Source: Arctopsyche grandis (Eukaryota > Arthropoda > Insecta > Trichoptera > Hydropsychidae). From it: a DNA stretch of 64,000 nucleotides. Location: assembly GCF_051622035.1 (NCBI RefSeq), contig NC_135362.1, forward strand, positions 28,579,001-28,643,000. The letters run 5' to 3'. A program made the position numbers and the translations under genes. Below are positions 62,510-64,000 of this stretch, in pieces. The notes under the pieces are model-generated. The model saw nothing but the letters and a program-made list of their open reading frames with translations. It was not told the DNA's origin and searched no databases. The first letter of the stretch is position 1. The number at the start of each line of letters is the position of its first letter.

Positions 62510-63048
62510 TGTAGGAATATAGCACGACTTATGCTATTACGAATCAAAACCAGCGATCTCATCATCGATCCTGTACAAACATGCATAACTCAAGGGCAAC
62601 GTCCCCTTCGACCATTCCAGAAGAAAGACTTCATCGCTCGATCGTAATACGAACGAAACCCAACAGTGATGTCATCAGGCAACCGTAAACACGTGACAAG
62701 TCGTTTACGCGTGGCACTCGACCCCATTCTCAAACGAACGACGTCCTGGCGCTGACCCCATAGCTATAATGCACGCGCCTTGAAAATAGGTCAACATGTG
62801 TCCTGGAAACGAAGACAAAGCATCTGCACGCAGCACGCTTCCAGCCAGAACGTATATAAAGCGACGCACCAGCTCCCAACACCAGAATTAACCTCTGGAA
62901 TTCAACCAGCTCACTTCTCCGAAGCTCAACCTCTTCGTACATACAATAATCATTGTAACGATTGAACAAAAATAAACGATCCTCTTACAAACACAAACGG
63001 AGTTTTCTTATACCGGGACACGGTCAACACATCTGTCCCGCGTAACAA
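62510..63048 (+). mobile_element. Solo LTR, family B, most complete copy
   Basis: About 539 bp from TGTAGGAATATAGCAC to CCCGCGTAACA, with AGTCT at 62505-62509 and 63049-63053 (one base of uncertainty at the 3' end). TATAAA near 62857 and AATAAA near 62972. It is the reference for the split and fused family B copies at 33863 and 37323. Confidence 0.75.
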
Positions 63049-63054
63049 AGTCTC

Positions 63055-63175
63055 ATATGTATATTTTCTGTAAGAAAAGAATTTAAAATTTATTATGCAC
63101 ACAGCTTTATAAAATGTTCATTGTCATAATATTCATTACCTTGATCATACTAGTCATTGGCATCACTCAAATTCT
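63055..63175 (-). repeat. Copy of the foldback element's central region
   Basis: Reverse complement of about 32265-32370 (TGAATATTATGACAATGAAC and on). The family B LTR is inserted beside it. Confidence 0.55.
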
Positions 63176-63262
63176 TTTGCTTCCACAATGTATACGAATT
63201 AGCTGACCGTGCGTTTTTTATTTACCATTATGCTTTTCCACCTTCTTTGAATTTGATGATAC

Positions 63263-63417
63263 TATAGGGGATGAAACAAATGAGACGACTTGCATGTTGA
63301 TGGACGTGTTTTATTTATGGCAGCCGAAGACGGAGTGATGATAGCACTCCGAACACGGCCGAGTTGGTCCCAACTCGGATGGTAACCGAAGTTTGACCAT
63401 GTCGAAGACCCGCCACA
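63263..63417 (-). mobile_element. Solo LTR of the TRIM-like family, minus strand
   Basis: 155 bp, more diverged, flanked by ATAC (63259-63262 and 63418-63421). On the minus strand it runs from TGTGGCGGGTC to CATCCCCTATA. Confidence 0.85.
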
Positions 63418-63724
63418 ATACTCTGAAAATATATATGTTGGTTTTTATTATATAAGTTAGATAAGAAAATGCTACCAAGGTATTTCGATAGATATTTTAT
63501 TAGAGGTATGGGGGAGGCGAGTGTAACAGTGACGGTGTTGTTTATGCACTAATGTTTATTCTGACGAAGAGAATATTTCCTGCAAAACGTTGAACGACCG
63601 TGTATCGCATTGGTACTGCCAGAACCTCGGCGGTCGCCACAGAGAGTTACATTTACACAAATACCTATAGAATTTGAGGTAGCAATAAATCACAGAATTT
63701 AAAATTAAATAAGAGTAGGAAAAA

Positions 63725-63850
63725 AATGTATGTATGGAAGTGTTGTCATTTATAATAAGCTGCCAGATGAAATTAGAAATATACTTGTAATATTGATAAA
63801 CTTCTGGTAGCTGTAAGGCAACACTTAAAACAGTGTGTTTGTATGAACAT
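63725..63850 (+). pseudogene. LINE ORF2 C-terminal scrap
   Basis: The plus strand reads YNKLPDEIRNILVI, a motif seen near the end of many LINE ORF2 proteins, in a short broken frame. Confidence 0.4.
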
Positions 63851-64000
63851 ACATATGTGAATGTATGTGCATGCATGTGTATATATTATATAAAAATACA
63901 TTATTATTTGTATGATTGAATGTAATTAGCCATTAAGTTTTGCTATCTCTTAAATAAATAAATAAAACCTTTATTGCTTCAAGACTCTACAATCACACAT
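63851..64000. other. AT-rich window edge, no gene seen
   Basis: Short TGTATG-type and (AAAT)n runs only. Confidence 0.4.

Overview
The window is a stretch of insect nuclear genome, AT-rich and intron-bearing. Insect origin is inferred from zinc-finger genes that carry a ZAD domain, an insect-type gustatory receptor, and a typical arthropod mobile-element load (jockey- and R1-like LINEs, piggyBac, Merlin, Harbinger, several hAT lines, Ty3/gypsy LTR elements, tRNA-derived SINEs). I cannot name the order or species from sequence alone.

Layout. 1-594: 5' half of mitochondrial initiation factor mtIF3 (minus). 2.8-8.7 kb: a complete cytosolic leucyl-tRNA synthetase gene in at least ten coding exons (plus). 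9.1-11.3 kb: a tRNA-derived SINE split by a decayed piggyBac. 11.9-15.9 kb: an APE1/Rrp1-type AP endonuclease (minus), whose large intron holds a piggyBac derivative and a LINE. 16-21 kb: layered LINE, LTR, MITE and Tc1/mariner debris. 21.4-28.7 kb, 41.3-43.1 kb and 58.4-59.6 kb: four ZAD-C2H2 zinc-finger paralogues (8, 9, 15 and 19 intact fingers) and one C2H2 pseudogene. 30.5-38.9 kb: R1-like LINE, foldback element, Merlin and a broken gypsy element. 39.3-48.3 kb: a Harbinger transposase gene whose two exons lie 7.8 kb apart, the gap holding an entire zinc-finger gene plus several transposons. 50.2-53.3 kb: a gustatory receptor gene cut by a hAT transposon. 55.7-56.8 kb: a broken gene encoding a FEN1-like nuclease fold followed by a CXC cysteine motif. 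60-63.4 kb: a miniature LTR retrotransposon (TRIM-like), solo LTRs and repeats.

The housekeeping genes (mtIF3, LARS, AP endonuclease) have open frames and clean splice sites. Most of the rest is accessory. The four zinc-finger genes share exon structure, a phase-0 intron inside the ZAD and flanking sequence, so they arose by segmental duplication; two of them also share a hAT remnant just downstream.

The window repeatedly acts as its own control. Several insertions have an uninterrupted sister copy elsewhere in these 64 kb, so their ends and target-site duplications can be read directly. Examples are the TRIM-like element, the 1.9-kb CAGTGGCG hAT element, the solo LTR upstream of the first zinc-finger gene and the hAT element in the leader of the third. 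All exon boundaries were read by eye from GT/AG sites, phase and family similarity; none was computed.
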